This document shows positions 8,191-16,128 of a stretch of 28,032 nucleotides of DNA, piece by piece. Position 1 is the first letter of the stretch, and every line of letters begins with the position of its first letter. The stretch comes from JBFISM01 sp041608535 (lineage in GTDB: Bacteria > Actinomycetota > Acidimicrobiia > Spongiisociales > UBA5794). The stretch is taken from assembly GCA_041608535.1 (NCBI GenBank), contig JBFISM010000036.1:1-28032 (forward strand), given 5' to 3'. The translations under genes were made by a program, and so were the position numbers. The notes below the pieces were generated by a model. The model was not told where the DNA came from. It saw nothing but the letters and a program-made list of their open reading frames with translations, and did not search any database.

Positions 8191-8862
8191 TCACTCACTG
8201 GTCTCGGCGAGATACAGCAGCACGGCTCGCACCCGCCGGTTTGTCTCTTTCTCGGGCAGCAGATCGAGCTTGGTGAAGATCGAATTGATGTGCTTCTCCA
8301 CCGCCCGCTCTGAGAGATAGAGACTGTCGGCGATCGCAGAGTTCGACTTGCCTGCAGCCAGTTCTGCCATGACCTCGGTCTCCCGCGGCGTCAGCCGGCC
8401 GATCTTCGATGCTTTCCGATCGATGCGCCCTTCCACAAGGGCGTCGATCACCTTTGGATCGATGACCGAGTCACCTGCCGCCACCCGCTCCACGGCTTCG
8501 GCCAGCGCACCCGCATCTCCCACCCGCTCCTTGAGCAGGTACGCCAAGCCTGCCGACCCATTCTCGAGGAGCTTCAGCGCATAGTCCGGCTCGACGTATT
8601 GACTGAGTACGACCACTCCGATCTCGGGATGCGCCGTGCGTATCTCTCGAGCGGCGCGGATGCCTTCATCGGTGTTGGTTGGCGGCATCCGGATGTCCGT
8701 GACCACGACGTCTGGATCGTGCGCTTCTACCGCTTCGATGAGCTCATCCAAGTTCTCCGCCGCAGCCACGACTTCGTGGCCGGATTGCTCGAGGACGAGC
8801 TTGACTCCCTCCCGCAGAATGTAAGCGTCGTCGGCGAGCACGATCCGTTTGGCCATCGGCAT
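8191..8862 (-). CDS. NarL/LuxR-family response regulator
   Basis: 223 aa. The receiver domain (about 1-125) has VLADDAYILREG, phospho-acceptor Asp in VVVTDIRMPP and Lys in YLLKERV. A GerE/LuxR HTH at about 158-202 (LTPRETEVMAELAAGKSN, YLSERAVEKHINSIFTKL) looks fully functional. It is the only clear DNA-binding regulator of the locus. Receiver blocks TDIRMPP, LSQY, YLLK(D/E)RV and DPK are shared with the receiver/cyclase protein, so the two are close paralogues. A second ATG six bases in (8856) is possible. The likely role is a transcription factor phosphorylated by the kinase pair (inference from gene proximity and family). Confidence 0.9.
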   Translation of the reverse strand: MPMAKRIVLADDAYILREGVKLVLEQSGHEVVAAAENLDELIEAVEAHDPDVVVTDIRMPPTNTDEGIRAAREIRTAHPEIGVVVLSQYVEPDYALKLLENGSAGLAYLLKERVGDAGALAEAVERVAAGDSVIDPKVIDALVEGRIDRKASKIGRLTPRETEVMAELAAGKSNSAIADSLYLSERAVEKHINSIFTKLDLLPEKETNRRVRAVLLYLAETSE

Positions 8863-9044
8863 CCAACGATAGGCGTCCCATCACAACTCTCACCGGCTTC
8901 GACTAACGAGACGCACGCATCGCACTTCTCTCAAAATCACATGCCGCCGCATTGTCACGCCGGGCGGGACGGCGCCACCTGTCTGAGACCGTTCTGACCG
9001 TGGGGAACTCGGCGCCGCTGGAGAGCGTTTGCCAGCTCCGGCCG

Positions 9045-9700
9045 ATGTCGAGAGGAGTCCGTCCTTTGGGAGATCCGAGCTGGGGGAGGAGGGCGAGACG
9101 AGGGCTGTAGCTGCCGCTGTCGCCGGGTTCACCTTGGCCGCATGCACCGGATCCGGAGCAGACACACCGTAGCGATCTCCGCGACGACTGGGGCGACGAT
9201 CCCGGTTGCGGGTCTGGTCGAAGGTGGAGATGCCGGATTGTTGGGAACCGATGCCGACGTGCGTGCCGTCGCAGTAGGGCCGCTGGGGCTAGCGGTCGGA
9301 GAGGATCGCCGCCAGCAAGGAATCAGCGAAGACGACGAGGCCGCAGTTTGGGTTTCCGGCGATGGATCGGTCTGGAGGCGCGTTGAGACTGATCCGAGCT
9401 TCGTTGATGGAGCCATGACCGATGTTGTCTGGTACCCACCCGGAGAGGTCTTCGTCGCGGTGGGCACGCATGTTTCGGAGGGAGCTGTGTGGCATTCGGC
9501 CGATGGCCCCGCATGGAGAGGTGTAGCCCTGTTCACCTTCTCCAATCCCAGCGGCGGCATCGAAGTCGACTCGATCGTCACACTCGAAACAGGCTTGCAC
9601 GCCTTCGGTGGGGAGGTGGCTGGATGCGGGGACCTCCATCGGGCGCAGTGGACGTTCGCGGATAGCACCAGCTGGCTGGGAGCGGGTCGATCTCGACGAA
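9045..9700 (+). pseudogene. Frameshifted lipoprotein with beta-propeller-like repeats
   Basis: Parts of one apparent protein lie in three successive frames. From ATG 9045, an Arg-rich start (GRRARRGL) ends at TAG 9108. The next frame continues with a hydrophobic stretch and lipobox (AAAVAGFTLAACTGSG), ending in TAG near 9167. The third frame then carries propeller-like repeats, for example WVSGDGSVWRRVETD and AVWHSADGPAWRGV, up to about 9675. After that the frame loses protein character, and another frame shows WERVDLDE then a stop. Together this reads as the signal peptide and first blades of a secreted lipoprotein broken by small indels. Assembly error is the main alternative. The third frame stays open to 10296, but it then overlaps an unrelated gene. 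The original function is unknown. Confidence 0.5.
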
Positions 9701-9869
9701 TGACCGACGCGAGCCGACTCAGTGGATTTCCCGTGGCATCACGGCACGTATCGAGCGGTGGGTCGAACCCGAGCGAGACCCCTCCGCCTGATCCACGCCC
9801 AGCGCCACCTCGGCAGGGGAGGGCCGGGTTGCCGGTTCTCACAGGGCAATCATCATTGGGCCGGCGGGC

Positions 9870-9875
9870 TAGTGT
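9870..9875 (+). promoter_or_regulatory. -10 box of a probable leaderless promoter
   Basis: TAGTGT lies 6 nt before the GTG at 9882, with no Shine-Dalgarno. TANNNT directly before a start is the usual arrangement for leaderless actinobacterial mRNAs. Confidence 0.45.
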
Positions 9876-9881
9876 CCGCTG

Positions 9882-10247
9882 GTGCCCATCGCGTCATTCG
9901 CTCTCGTTGCGCTCGACTGTCCGGATCCGCGAGCTCTGGCAGCCTTCTACCAGAACGTGGTCGGCGGAGAGGTCAATGCGGCGACCGCCTCCGATGACTG
10001 GGTTCGTCTCCACACCGGCGCGGGCGTGGACCTCGGCTTTCAGCGAGATCCCGACTATCGACCGCCAGTGTGGCCTGACGGTGCGCCACAGCAAGCTCAC
10101 TTGGACTTCGACGTCCCAGACCTCGAGGAAGGCGAGCGAGCGGTTCTCGCGCTCGGTGCGGTCAAGACCGAGTCGCAACCCAGTCCTGGCGAATGGCGGG
10201 TGTTCCTGGACCCGGCGGGTCACCCGTTCTGCCTCGTCAAGGCCTAG
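9882..10247 (+). CDS. VOC/glyoxalase-like domain protein
   Basis: 121 aa, one vicinal-oxygen-chelate fold. The N-terminal half has FALVALDCPDPRALAAFYQNVVGGEV, the usual first beta-alpha unit. The C-terminal half has QQAHLDFDVPDLEEGERAVLALGA and ends WRVFLDPAGHPFCLVKA, the standard closing strand. Members are dioxygenases, isomerases, resistance proteins or substrate-binding proteins; nothing here identifies a substrate. The start is GTG 9882, directly after a -10-like TAGTGT. A second VOC gene follows about 150 nt downstream on the same strand, but the two are only distantly alike. Cytoplasmic. Confidence 0.85.
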   Translation: MPIASFALVALDCPDPRALAAFYQNVVGGEVNAATASDDWVRLHTGAGVDLGFQRDPDYRPPVWPDGAPQQAHLDFDVPDLEEGERAVLALGAVKTESQPSPGEWRVFLDPAGHPFCLVKA

Positions 10248-10396
10248 CGGCGACACGCTGGCGATTGGCACCACTACGTCGGGGTCTTGGCCTTGACTTG
10301 GACACGACCAGCTCCAACGATTCTCGGATGACTCTTCGTCAGTAGGACACTCGCCCGCAACCGATAGTCTTTGGAAGCCGGCTGAAAGGAGCCTCA

Positions 10397-10756
10397 ATGG
10401 CGCATGGCGACATCACCCACATCGACATCCCGGTAGACGACATGAAGAGGGCGACCGACTTCTACAGCACGGTTCTCGGCTGGGAGATCCAAGAGTTGCC
10501 GGGCTACGAGGGCTATCCCATGTGGCAGGCGCCCAACAAGATCAGCGGCGGGGGTTTTTCGCAGAGAGAGGATGGGTTCCAGAGCGTCCGGAACTACGTG
10601 GAAGTGGATTCGATCGATGAGGTCCTCGCTGCGGTGACCGACGCCGGGGGAGCGGTGGTCATGGAGAAGACACCGATCAGTGACACCAGCTGGTATGCCG
10701 TGTTCTCCGACACGGAAGGAAACCAGATGGGCCTCTACGAGGGCACCACCGAGTAG
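10397..10756 (+). CDS. VOC-family protein (glyoxalase/bleomycin-resistance fold)
   Basis: 119 aa. ATG preceded by a clear aaaggag Shine-Dalgarno. Motifs HIDIPVDDMKRATDFYSTVLGWEI and YAVFSDTEGNQMGLYEG define a VOC domain of the CFP-30-like type. Unlike the preceding VOC gene it has a canonical ribosome binding site and its own upstream -10-like TAGTCT near 10364. No catalytic assignment is possible from sequence. The gene converges on the SDR gene that ends at 10856. Confidence 0.88.
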   Translation: MAHGDITHIDIPVDDMKRATDFYSTVLGWEIQELPGYEGYPMWQAPNKISGGGFSQREDGFQSVRNYVEVDSIDEVLAAVTDAGGAVVMEKTPISDTSWYAVFSDTEGNQMGLYEGTTE

Positions 10757-10855
10757 CTGCTCGGCAGCGCCGTGCATCTCTTTCCGCTATCCAGCTCCAT
10801 TTCAACGATCCGTTTGAATGACCGCCCGGCTCGGGCGCCGGTTACGCCGAGAGGC

Positions 10856-11737
10856 TCATGAGCGCTTGGTCAGCACGGTGCGTGCGGCCAACTCGTCCCA
10901 AAGCCTGCGGCCCGACGCTTCGTCGTTCATGGCTTTGTCCCTCTTGTCGATCCGACGGTACCGCTTGTACAGCGCACCGTTGAGTGCATCGCGATCACGA
11001 TGCGACAGCATCAAGTGTGCCAGCGGCTCACCGGCTACCGCAGGCGGCGACGCAAAGAGCTTCGTCAAGACACGCCAGTAGATTCCGAGGAAGCCGGTCG
11101 GCCAGCGATCCCGCAGCGTTGGATCCTCTGTATCGATCGTGAATCCGGGATCGAACGCCACGGACGTGATGTCACCCGCATACCTGCGGGCCATCTCAGC
11201 CGCGATCATGCGATGCATGGTCTTGGTTCTGTTGTAGGCCTGCGTAGTCCGGTGCTTCCTGATGCTCTCGAGATCTTCCCAGTCGATCCTCTCGTGAAAG
11301 GGTGCGACGACGTGCAGGATCAATCCCCCCGATTGCGTTATCCGGTCTCGCAACAGGTTGGCGAAGAGGAACGGCCCCATGACGTTTGTTGCGAACATCA
11401 GCTCGTGGCCGTTGGGCAAGATGTTCGGACCACCTTGGACATGGGCTACGGCCGACAGAACCAGTCCGTCGATGGCAGGGAAACGGTCCAACGCCTCGTC
11501 GGCCGCCATCCTCACGGAGTCCATGTCGGCGAAATCGACGGTCAGCGTGTCGAGGGAAACATCCTCCTGCTCGTCCTCGGGGAGAACGACACGGGTCGCA
11601 TCCACTTTGTCATCCAACGTTCCCTGGCGGCGACCCAGCAACACCACGTGGGCACCTCGTTGTGCCAGCGCAAGCGCCGCGCCGCCTCCGACGTTGCCGG
11701 TCGCCCCGCCAATCAGCACGGTCTGTCGTGAGTTCAT
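10856..11737 (-). CDS. Short-chain dehydrogenase/reductase (SDR)
   Basis: 293 aa. Rossmann motif GGATGNVGGGAALALAQRGAHVVLLGR binds NAD(P). The active-site Tyr/Lys are in YNRTK (YxxxK), and a Ser/Asn-like region is at LVLSAVAHVQGG. The frame is open back to 11926, but the extra 63 residues are Arg-rich and unlike SDRs. ATG 11737 has an aggaagg site upstream and gives the standard N-terminus, so I chose it. The C-terminal part (VAFDPGFTIDTEDPTLRDRW) resembles protochlorophyllide-reductase/retinol-dehydrogenase-like SDRs. Substrate unknown. It is divergent from polyphosphate glucokinase. Confidence 0.88.
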   Translation of the reverse strand: MNSRQTVLIGGATGNVGGGAALALAQRGAHVVLLGRRQGTLDDKVDATRVVLPEDEQEDVSLDTLTVDFADMDSVRMAADEALDRFPAIDGLVLSAVAHVQGGPNILPNGHELMFATNVMGPFLFANLLRDRITQSGGLILHVVAPFHERIDWEDLESIRKHRTTQAYNRTKTMHRMIAAEMARRYAGDITSVAFDPGFTIDTEDPTLRDRWPTGFLGIYWRVLTKLFASPPAVAGEPLAHLMLSHRDRDALNGALYKRYRRIDKRDKAMNDEASGRRLWDELAARTVLTKRS

Positions 11738-11956
11738 GGTGAAGCCTTCCTTCCTCCGACGATGTGCGGGAACACGGTCGGTCTCGTCCCCGTCACGAGG
11801 GACGCACTTCCAGCCTCGTGATCCTGGCGATCTCCCTTTAGAGGCGAACGCCACAGTCGTCTCGGCTTTGCGACCATCTGCGGGATGAGTAGAACTCAGG
11901 CGTTCTAAGGTGTGCGATCGTCTCACTCACGGCCAGCGAAGCGGGGCCAGCGCACC

Positions 11957-12691
11957 ATGGGCACACTCGGAATCGATGTCGGCGGCTCCGGCGTCAAAGG
12001 CGCAATCGTCGACACCGCAACGGGCAAGTTGCTGAGTGAACGCGTCCGCATCAGGACGCTGCGACCGGCGACGCCGAAGAAGATCGCGACCGTGGTCGGG
12101 AAGCTCGTCACCCAACTCGACTACGACGGTCCGGTCGGGTGCAGCTTTCCCACGGTGGTGGTCGACGGGCAGGCGCGCACTGTGGGCAACATCGACGAGT
12201 CCTGGCCGGGCGCCCACGTGGACGAGCTCTTCGGAGAGGCAACCGGGCTGAAGTTCGTCGTGGAGAACGACGCCGACGTGGCCGGCGTGGCCGAGATGAC
12301 CCTCGGGGCCGGTCGCGGGCTGATGGGCACGGTGATCATGGTCACGATCGGCACCGGCCTCGGTACCGGAGTCTTCCGTGACGGCGTGCTGATCCCGAAC
12401 ATCGAGCTCGGACGAATGCCCGGCAAAGACGGCGAACCGATCGAGTTCTATGCCGGCGACCGGGCGCGGAAGACCGACAACCTGAGCTGGACTGATTGGG
12501 GCCGACGGTTCGACTACTTCCTGCAACGTGTCGTCCGAGTGTTCACACCGGATCACTTCATTCTCGGCGGCGGTGCCAGCAAGAAGATTGACAAGTTTGC
12601 CGACGAGCTCACCGTCGATGTGCCAATCAGCGTCGCCCGCTTCAGGAACAACGCCGGGATCATCGGCGCCGCCATCGCCGCCGACGCCTGA
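11957..12691 (+). CDS. ppgK: Polyphosphate glucokinase (ROK family)
   Basis: 244 aa, the usual size for bacterial strictly polyP- or polyP/ATP-dependent glucokinases. It phosphorylates glucose to glucose-6-phosphate using polyphosphate. Motifs: GIDVGGSGVKGAIVD (phosphate-binding loop), catalytic Asp in VVENDADVAGVAEM, GTGLGTGVF, NIELGRM (usually ELGHL in this family) and a C-terminal ILGGGASKK. A longer in-frame start exists at 11912, but ATG 11957 places the nucleotide/polyP loop at the normal position. Only a weak purine stretch precedes the ATG. It appears monocistronic. Cytoplasmic. Confidence 0.92.
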   Translation: MGTLGIDVGGSGVKGAIVDTATGKLLSERVRIRTLRPATPKKIATVVGKLVTQLDYDGPVGCSFPTVVVDGQARTVGNIDESWPGAHVDELFGEATGLKFVVENDADVAGVAEMTLGAGRGLMGTVIMVTIGTGLGTGVFRDGVLIPNIELGRMPGKDGEPIEFYAGDRARKTDNLSWTDWGRRFDYFLQRVVRVFTPDHFILGGGASKKIDKFADELTVDVPISVARFRNNAGIIGAAIAADA

Positions 12692-12781
12692 CCCGCTGCG
12701 ATCTCTTGCGATGGCACCAACTCTCACATGCTGTGTGGGCTACCTTCGTCAGGTAAGGCAGCCGGTAGTTTGTGACGCACG

Positions 12782-13447
12782 GTGACCATCGACGACCTGT
12801 ACTCCGGTCCCGCCGAGGACTTCATCGCGCGACGCAACGAGCTGGTACGGGCGCTGCAGGAAGCTGGCGAAGCGGATGAAGCCAAGCGGGTCAAAGGCCT
12901 GCGCAAACCCACCGCAGCGGCGACCGCGCTGAATCACCTGGTTCGCCAGCGACCCGAGCTCGTAGAGGAACTTGCGTCTGCGCACCGAGAGATCCGAACG
13001 GCGGGCTCGGCGGAGGAGTTGCGAGCTGCCTCGCAGGCGCGGGCAGCCGCGGTCGAAGCCATGGTTGCCACACCGGACGTCAGCGAATCCGTTCGCAAGC
13101 AGATCCGCAACACGCTGCTTGCGGCCGCCACCGACATGGAGGCGGAATCGCGCCTGTTGAGCGGCCAGCTCGAGCGCGAGCTCGAGCCAGCAGAACTCGG
13201 TGGATTCGGGCTTGGGCTTGCGATCGAACCTGATGCTCCCGCTCACCCGTCCGCTGAGCGAGCGGGTGGCAGCAAGACCCAGGATCGTGTCGCCAAGCTG
13301 GAGCGAGAGGCAGGGGAGCGGGAGCGGGAAGCAGTGGCGCTCCGCCGTGACGCCGAACGTGCGCTGGCGCTCGCCGTCGCAGCCGAGGACCGTGCGGCCA
13401 AGGCACGGAATCGTGCCGATGAAGCTCGCCGCGCGCTCGAACGCTGA
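12782..13447 (+). CDS. Uncharacterised coiled-coil protein
   Basis: 221 aa, GTG start; a -10-like TAGTTT lies about 10 nt upstream. The N-terminal 70 residues (LYSGPAEDFIARRNELVRAL, RVKGLRKPTAAATALNHLVR) match, by memory, a conserved actinobacterial family of unknown function. The C-terminal 60 residues are Glu/Arg/Ala heptad-rich (LEREAGEREREAVALRRDAE) and should form a long coiled coil. No signal peptide, membrane segment or enzyme motif is seen. It may be a structural or scaffold protein; function unknown. Confidence 0.8.
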   Translation: MTIDDLYSGPAEDFIARRNELVRALQEAGEADEAKRVKGLRKPTAAATALNHLVRQRPELVEELASAHREIRTAGSAEELRAASQARAAAVEAMVATPDVSESVRKQIRNTLLAAATDMEAESRLLSGQLERELEPAELGGFGLGLAIEPDAPAHPSAERAGGSKTQDRVAKLEREAGEREREAVALRRDAERALALAVAAEDRAAKARNRADEARRALER

Positions 13448-13690
13448 GTCCGGACCAAGACATAGAGCTGCTTGCGGCTCAGCGAGCCCGCCAAAGGGCT
13501 CACTCGCCCTGCCTCGTCCTGGAACGGCCAGCAGCAGCCAAACTATTCTCGTGCCGGTCCGAGCAGATCCCATGGGCCGCGGCGCCGATCGGACGGACGG
13601 TGTTGACGCCGCCATGGCCGAAATCGTCGCAGGCAACGACCGTGAACTCGTAGCCGGCGGTGACGTCGAGGAGGATGTCTGCGAACGGGA

Positions 13691-13720
13691 CGCCGGGTGG
13701 CTGCGCTACGCCACCCGGCG
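13691..13720 (-). terminator. Strong hairpin over the radical SAM stop codon
   Basis: Perfect 11-bp inverted repeat (CGCCGGGTGGC / GCCACCCGGCG) with an 8-nt loop. It spans the TAG (13706-13708) of the minus-strand radical SAM gene. No U-tract follows, as is common for terminators in high-GC bacteria. Confidence 0.55.
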
Positions 13721-14674
13721 TTCGTCGAATCTCCATAGGCCCGCGTCGGCGGCGGCCTGGTAGGCGCGCTCCATCTCGTCACGGGACGGCCGGCGGTTTA
13801 TGTTTGCGTACCGCTCGTTTCCAGGGACCCGATGCTCTGGGCGATACTGCCCCATGATGTTCACGTAGGTGTCTGGCGACACCTCATCCGCGAGCCACTC
13901 GAAGATGGCGGCCGACTCGTCGAGCTGATTGGGCATCACAAGATGACGCACGAGCAAACCCCGCCGGGCCAGAGCGTCGGGGCCCACGCGCAGCACCCCC
14001 ACCTGGCGATGCATCTCTGCGATCGCGGCTCGTGCCACCTCTGGATAGTCCTTGGCCCGGGCCAACCGCCGGGCCGAGTCCGGGTTCCAGAACTTGAAGT
14101 CCGGCATGTAGATGTCGACGAGGCCATCCATGAGCCGAAGCGACGCGAGCGAGTCGTAGGCACTGGTGTTGTACACGATCGGCACCCGCAGCCCCTTCGG
14201 GACCGCCACCGCGATCGCCTCCACCACCTGGGGCGCGACGTGTTCGGGCGTCACGAAGTTGACGTTGTGACAGCCCATGTCCTGGAGGCGCAGCATCAGC
14301 GTTGCGATCTCGTCGGCGGCCATCTCGTCGCCGGCCGGCGCCTGCGAGATGTCCCAGTTCTGGCAGAACACGCAGCGGAGGTTGCAGAACGCGAAGAAGA
14401 TGGTGCCCGAGCCACGGTAGCCGCGGAGGCAGTCCTCTTCGCCGAAGTGGGGAAACGCCGACGCCACCCGAGCGTGTCGGCCGGTGTGACACAGCGCCGT
14501 CTCGTCCTCCAACCGGTTGACGTCGCAGTCGCGAGGACACACCCGGCACATCGCCAGCTCTGCCAGCGCCGCCTCGACACGATCTTCGAGTTGTCCCTGG
14601 GTCAGCGCCAGGTACGCCGGCTCGAACTCGTCGAGCACGAAACGCCGGTCGAAAGCTGCGAGAGCGCGTTTCAT
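13706..14674 (-). CDS. PflA-like radical SAM protein (COG1313)
   Basis: 322 aa. The N-terminal Cys cluster CRVCPRDCDVNRLEDETALC is typical of COG1313. The radical SAM motif is CNLRCVFCQNW (CxxxCxxC), followed by GYRGSGTIFF-type and NVNFVTPEHVAPQ strands. The family is annotated as pyruvate-formate-lyase-activating-enzyme-like, but members far from a glycyl-radical enzyme have unproved roles. No glycyl-radical enzyme or other obvious target is in this window. The start at ATG 14674 follows a -10-like TACGCT by 6 nt, suggesting a leaderless message. A strong hairpin covers its stop. Confidence 0.9.
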   Translation of the reverse strand: MKRALAAFDRRFVLDEFEPAYLALTQGQLEDRVEAALAELAMCRVCPRDCDVNRLEDETALCHTGRHARVASAFPHFGEEDCLRGYRGSGTIFFAFCNLRCVFCQNWDISQAPAGDEMAADEIATLMLRLQDMGCHNVNFVTPEHVAPQVVEAIAVAVPKGLRVPIVYNTSAYDSLASLRLMDGLVDIYMPDFKFWNPDSARRLARAKDYPEVARAAIAEMHRQVGVLRVGPDALARRGLLVRHLVMPNQLDESAAIFEWLADEVSPDTYVNIMGQYRPEHRVPGNERYANINRRPSRDEMERAYQAAADAGLWRFDERRVA

Positions 14675-14680
14675 GACTCG

Positions 14681-14686
14681 AGCGTA
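14681..14686 (-). promoter_or_regulatory. -10 box of a probable leaderless promoter
   Basis: On the minus strand TACGCT ends 6 nt before the ATG of the radical SAM gene. There is no Shine-Dalgarno between them, so transcription probably starts at or next to the start codon. Confidence 0.4.
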
Positions 14687-14850
14687 TACGAGCCGATGCT
14701 ACGTCAGAGGCGGATTTGATCGCTTTTGCGCTTCGAAGGTCTCGCCGTGGGGCATCGCACCCAGAATCTCAGGCGCCGCTCGACCGCATCCTGGCCACTT
14801 TACATAACGTGGATTATGGGACATGTACCTGGAAGGTAGTGTGGACGCCG

Positions 14851-15246
14851 ATGCCCATCCCCCGAGCGGTCGCCAGGTTCAACAAGCGATTCACCAATCG
14901 CCTCATCGAGCCACTGGTGGCCCGGACTGCGACGTTCGTCATCATCGAACATGTCGGCAGGCGCAGTGGGCGGTCGTATCGAACCCCGATCAACTTGTTT
15001 CGCTGCGAGGACGACCATGTTGCAGCTCTGACCTACGGACCGTCGGCGGACTGGGTGCAGAACGTGCTCGCCGGTCCTGCGGTGTGCGAACTTCGCGGCG
15101 TGCGCTACACCATCGAGCAGGCCCGGATGGCCGATCGAGCCGAGGTCTGGCTCTGTTTTCCGGCTCTCGTTCGTCTCCCGCTCAGAATCCTTCGCATCCA
15201 CCACTTCTGCCGGGTGTCCCTGTCCCCGCCTATTACGTCACAGTGA
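14851..15246 (+). CDS. Ddn-like deazaflavin (F420) nitroreductase-family protein
   Basis: 131 aa. Residues 1-20 (PRAVARFNKRFTNRLIEP), then VIIEHVGRRSGRSYRTPI, ADWVQNVLAGP and a final RIHHFCRVSL fit the DUF385/Ddn split-barrel family. These proteins bind F420 or fatty acids and include mycobacterial Ddn. It is somewhat short compared with Ddn (about 150 aa). The frame is open back to 14716, but the added residues lack family similarity; ATG 14851 begins the family pattern. The last codons and TGA lie inside the palindromic element at 15233-15248. Specific substrate unknown. Confidence 0.82.
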   Translation: MPIPRAVARFNKRFTNRLIEPLVARTATFVIIEHVGRRSGRSYRTPINLFRCEDDHVAALTYGPSADWVQNVLAGPAVCELRGVRYTIEQARMADRAEVWLCFPALVRLPLRILRIHHFCRVSLSPPITSQ

Positions 15247-15248
15247 CG
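15233..15248 (+). repeat. 16-bp palindrome-containing repeat, copy 1
   Basis: TTACGTCACAGTGACG contains the near-perfect dyad CGTCAC-A-GTGAC-G. It overlaps the stop of the nitroreductase gene and lies 77 nt before the DUF302 start. Its exact reverse complement is at 15734-15749. Probably a transcription-factor site (inference). Confidence 0.5.
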
Positions 15249-15313
15249 ATTCCTGGCGGTGACCATGCTCCGCCGCATGCCACGTCTGCGGCGACCCAAC
15301 GCCCCAACCTCGG

Positions 15314-15319
15314 TACCCT
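15314..15319 (+). promoter_or_regulatory. -10 box of a probable leaderless promoter
   Basis: TACCCT lies 6 nt before the ATG at 15326, and no Shine-Dalgarno is present. The palindrome at 15233 lies upstream and could regulate this promoter. Confidence 0.45.
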
Positions 15320-15325
15320 CTGCCC

Positions 15326-15718
15326 ATGAGTTACAGCTTCTCCATAACCACCGATGACGATTTCGACAAGACCGTGGACAAGACGGTCGAGGCGCTGGCC
15401 GCCGAGGGCTTCGGCGTGCTCACCGAGATCGACGTTGCTGCGACCATGAAGACCAAGCTGGATGTCGACATGGCCGCCTTTCGGATCTTGGGCGCGTGCA
15501 ACCCGCCGCTGGCGCATCAGGCGATCACCGCCGAGCCCACCATTGGAACTCTGCTGCCGTGCAACGTGGTCGTGCGACAGACCGATGACGGCGTGGTCGT
15601 CGACTTCATGGACCCGGAAGCCGCGATGGGTCTGGCCGAGTCCGACGCGATCACCGAGGTGGGTACCGAGGTACGCCGGCGTTTGGAACGTGTAGCCCAC
15701 TCCCTCACCGAGGCCTGA
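15326..15718 (+). CDS. DUF302 protein
   Basis: 130 aa, complete single DUF302 domain. Motifs: FDKTVDKTVEALAAEGFGVLTEIDV, ILGACNPPLAHQAI and LLPCNVVVRQ. The family is often found with sulfur or metal-stress genes and has a Cys in GACNPP; its function is not established. It starts with ATG directly after a TACCCT -10-like box. It is flanked on both sides by reverse-complementary copies of a 16-bp element. The converging small membrane-protein gene ends 33 nt downstream. Confidence 0.9.
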   Translation: MSYSFSITTDDDFDKTVDKTVEALAAEGFGVLTEIDVAATMKTKLDVDMAAFRILGACNPPLAHQAITAEPTIGTLLPCNVVVRQTDDGVVVDFMDPEAAMGLAESDAITEVGTEVRRRLERVAHSLTEA

Positions 15719-15733
15719 TGCCCGAGGCTATTG

Positions 15734-15749
15734 CGTCACTGTGACGTAA
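15734..15749 (-). repeat. 16-bp palindrome-containing repeat, copy 2
   Basis: CGTCACTGTGACGTAA is the exact reverse complement of copy 1 at 15233-15248. It sits between the converging stops of the DUF302 gene (15718) and the small membrane-protein gene (15751). It could be a binding site or a weak bidirectional terminator (5-bp stem, 3-nt loop). Confidence 0.5.
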
Positions 15750-15750
15750 G

Positions 15751-15969
15751 TCAGCCCCGGTCCAAGCCACGTCGCTCTCGGACGTAGCCGACAACCCCTC
15801 CCAGCACCGCACCGACCGGGATCAGCCAGGCGGCTGCCGGCGTGAGGACAGCAGTGGCGATGGCGCCGGCCACCGCCCCTGCCAGCGCTCCCACGCGCAT
15901 TCCGTTGATCGGGTCATAGGGCTGGCGTCCCGGTGGGTAGTTCGGGCGAAACCGCAATCTCACGTGCAC
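15751..15969 (-). CDS. Small membrane protein with glycine-zipper segment
   Basis: 72 aa, GTG start with aggaca-like purines a few bases upstream. After a basic N-terminus (VRLRFRPNYPPGRQPYD) come two hydrophobic stretches rich in Gly/Ala (VGALAGAVAGAIATAVL and WLIPVGAVLGGVVGYV), then a basic tail RERRGLDRG. I do not recognise the family. Codon use and membrane pattern support a real gene, but length alone makes this moderate. Confidence 0.55.
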   Translation of the reverse strand: MHVRLRFRPNYPPGRQPYDPINGMRVGALAGAVAGAIATAVLTPAAAWLIPVGAVLGGVVGYVRERRGLDRG

Positions 15970-16116
15970 ATTGTCCTGCGGTGAGCCGGCCGCCGCCCAC
16001 CCCCAACGGTCCCAACATCACGGGACTGCCCGGCTCGTCGGTCGCACTCATCGCACGTCGCACGACGCTCGGTACGCCCGGCAGCTGCGGACGAAAGGCT
16101 CGTCGCCGGCAGCCTC

Positions 16117-16122
16117 TAGCCT
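16117..16122 (+). promoter_or_regulatory. -10 box of a probable leaderless promoter
   Basis: TAGCCT lies 6 nt before the GTG at 16129 of the ABC exporter operon, with no Shine-Dalgarno. Confidence 0.45.
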
Positions 16123-16128
16123 TCGCTC

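Noticed and set aside
9701..10296. Continuation of the propeller-like frame through the first VOC gene
   Set aside because: Composition changes to Ser/Arg/Pro-rich after about 9675, and the VOC protein in another frame is clearly real.
14803..14818. CATAA-cgtgga-TTATG inverted repeat before the nitroreductase gene
   Set aside because: Short AT-rich arms only; could be a promoter or operator, but no second copy or good -35/-10 pair supports it.
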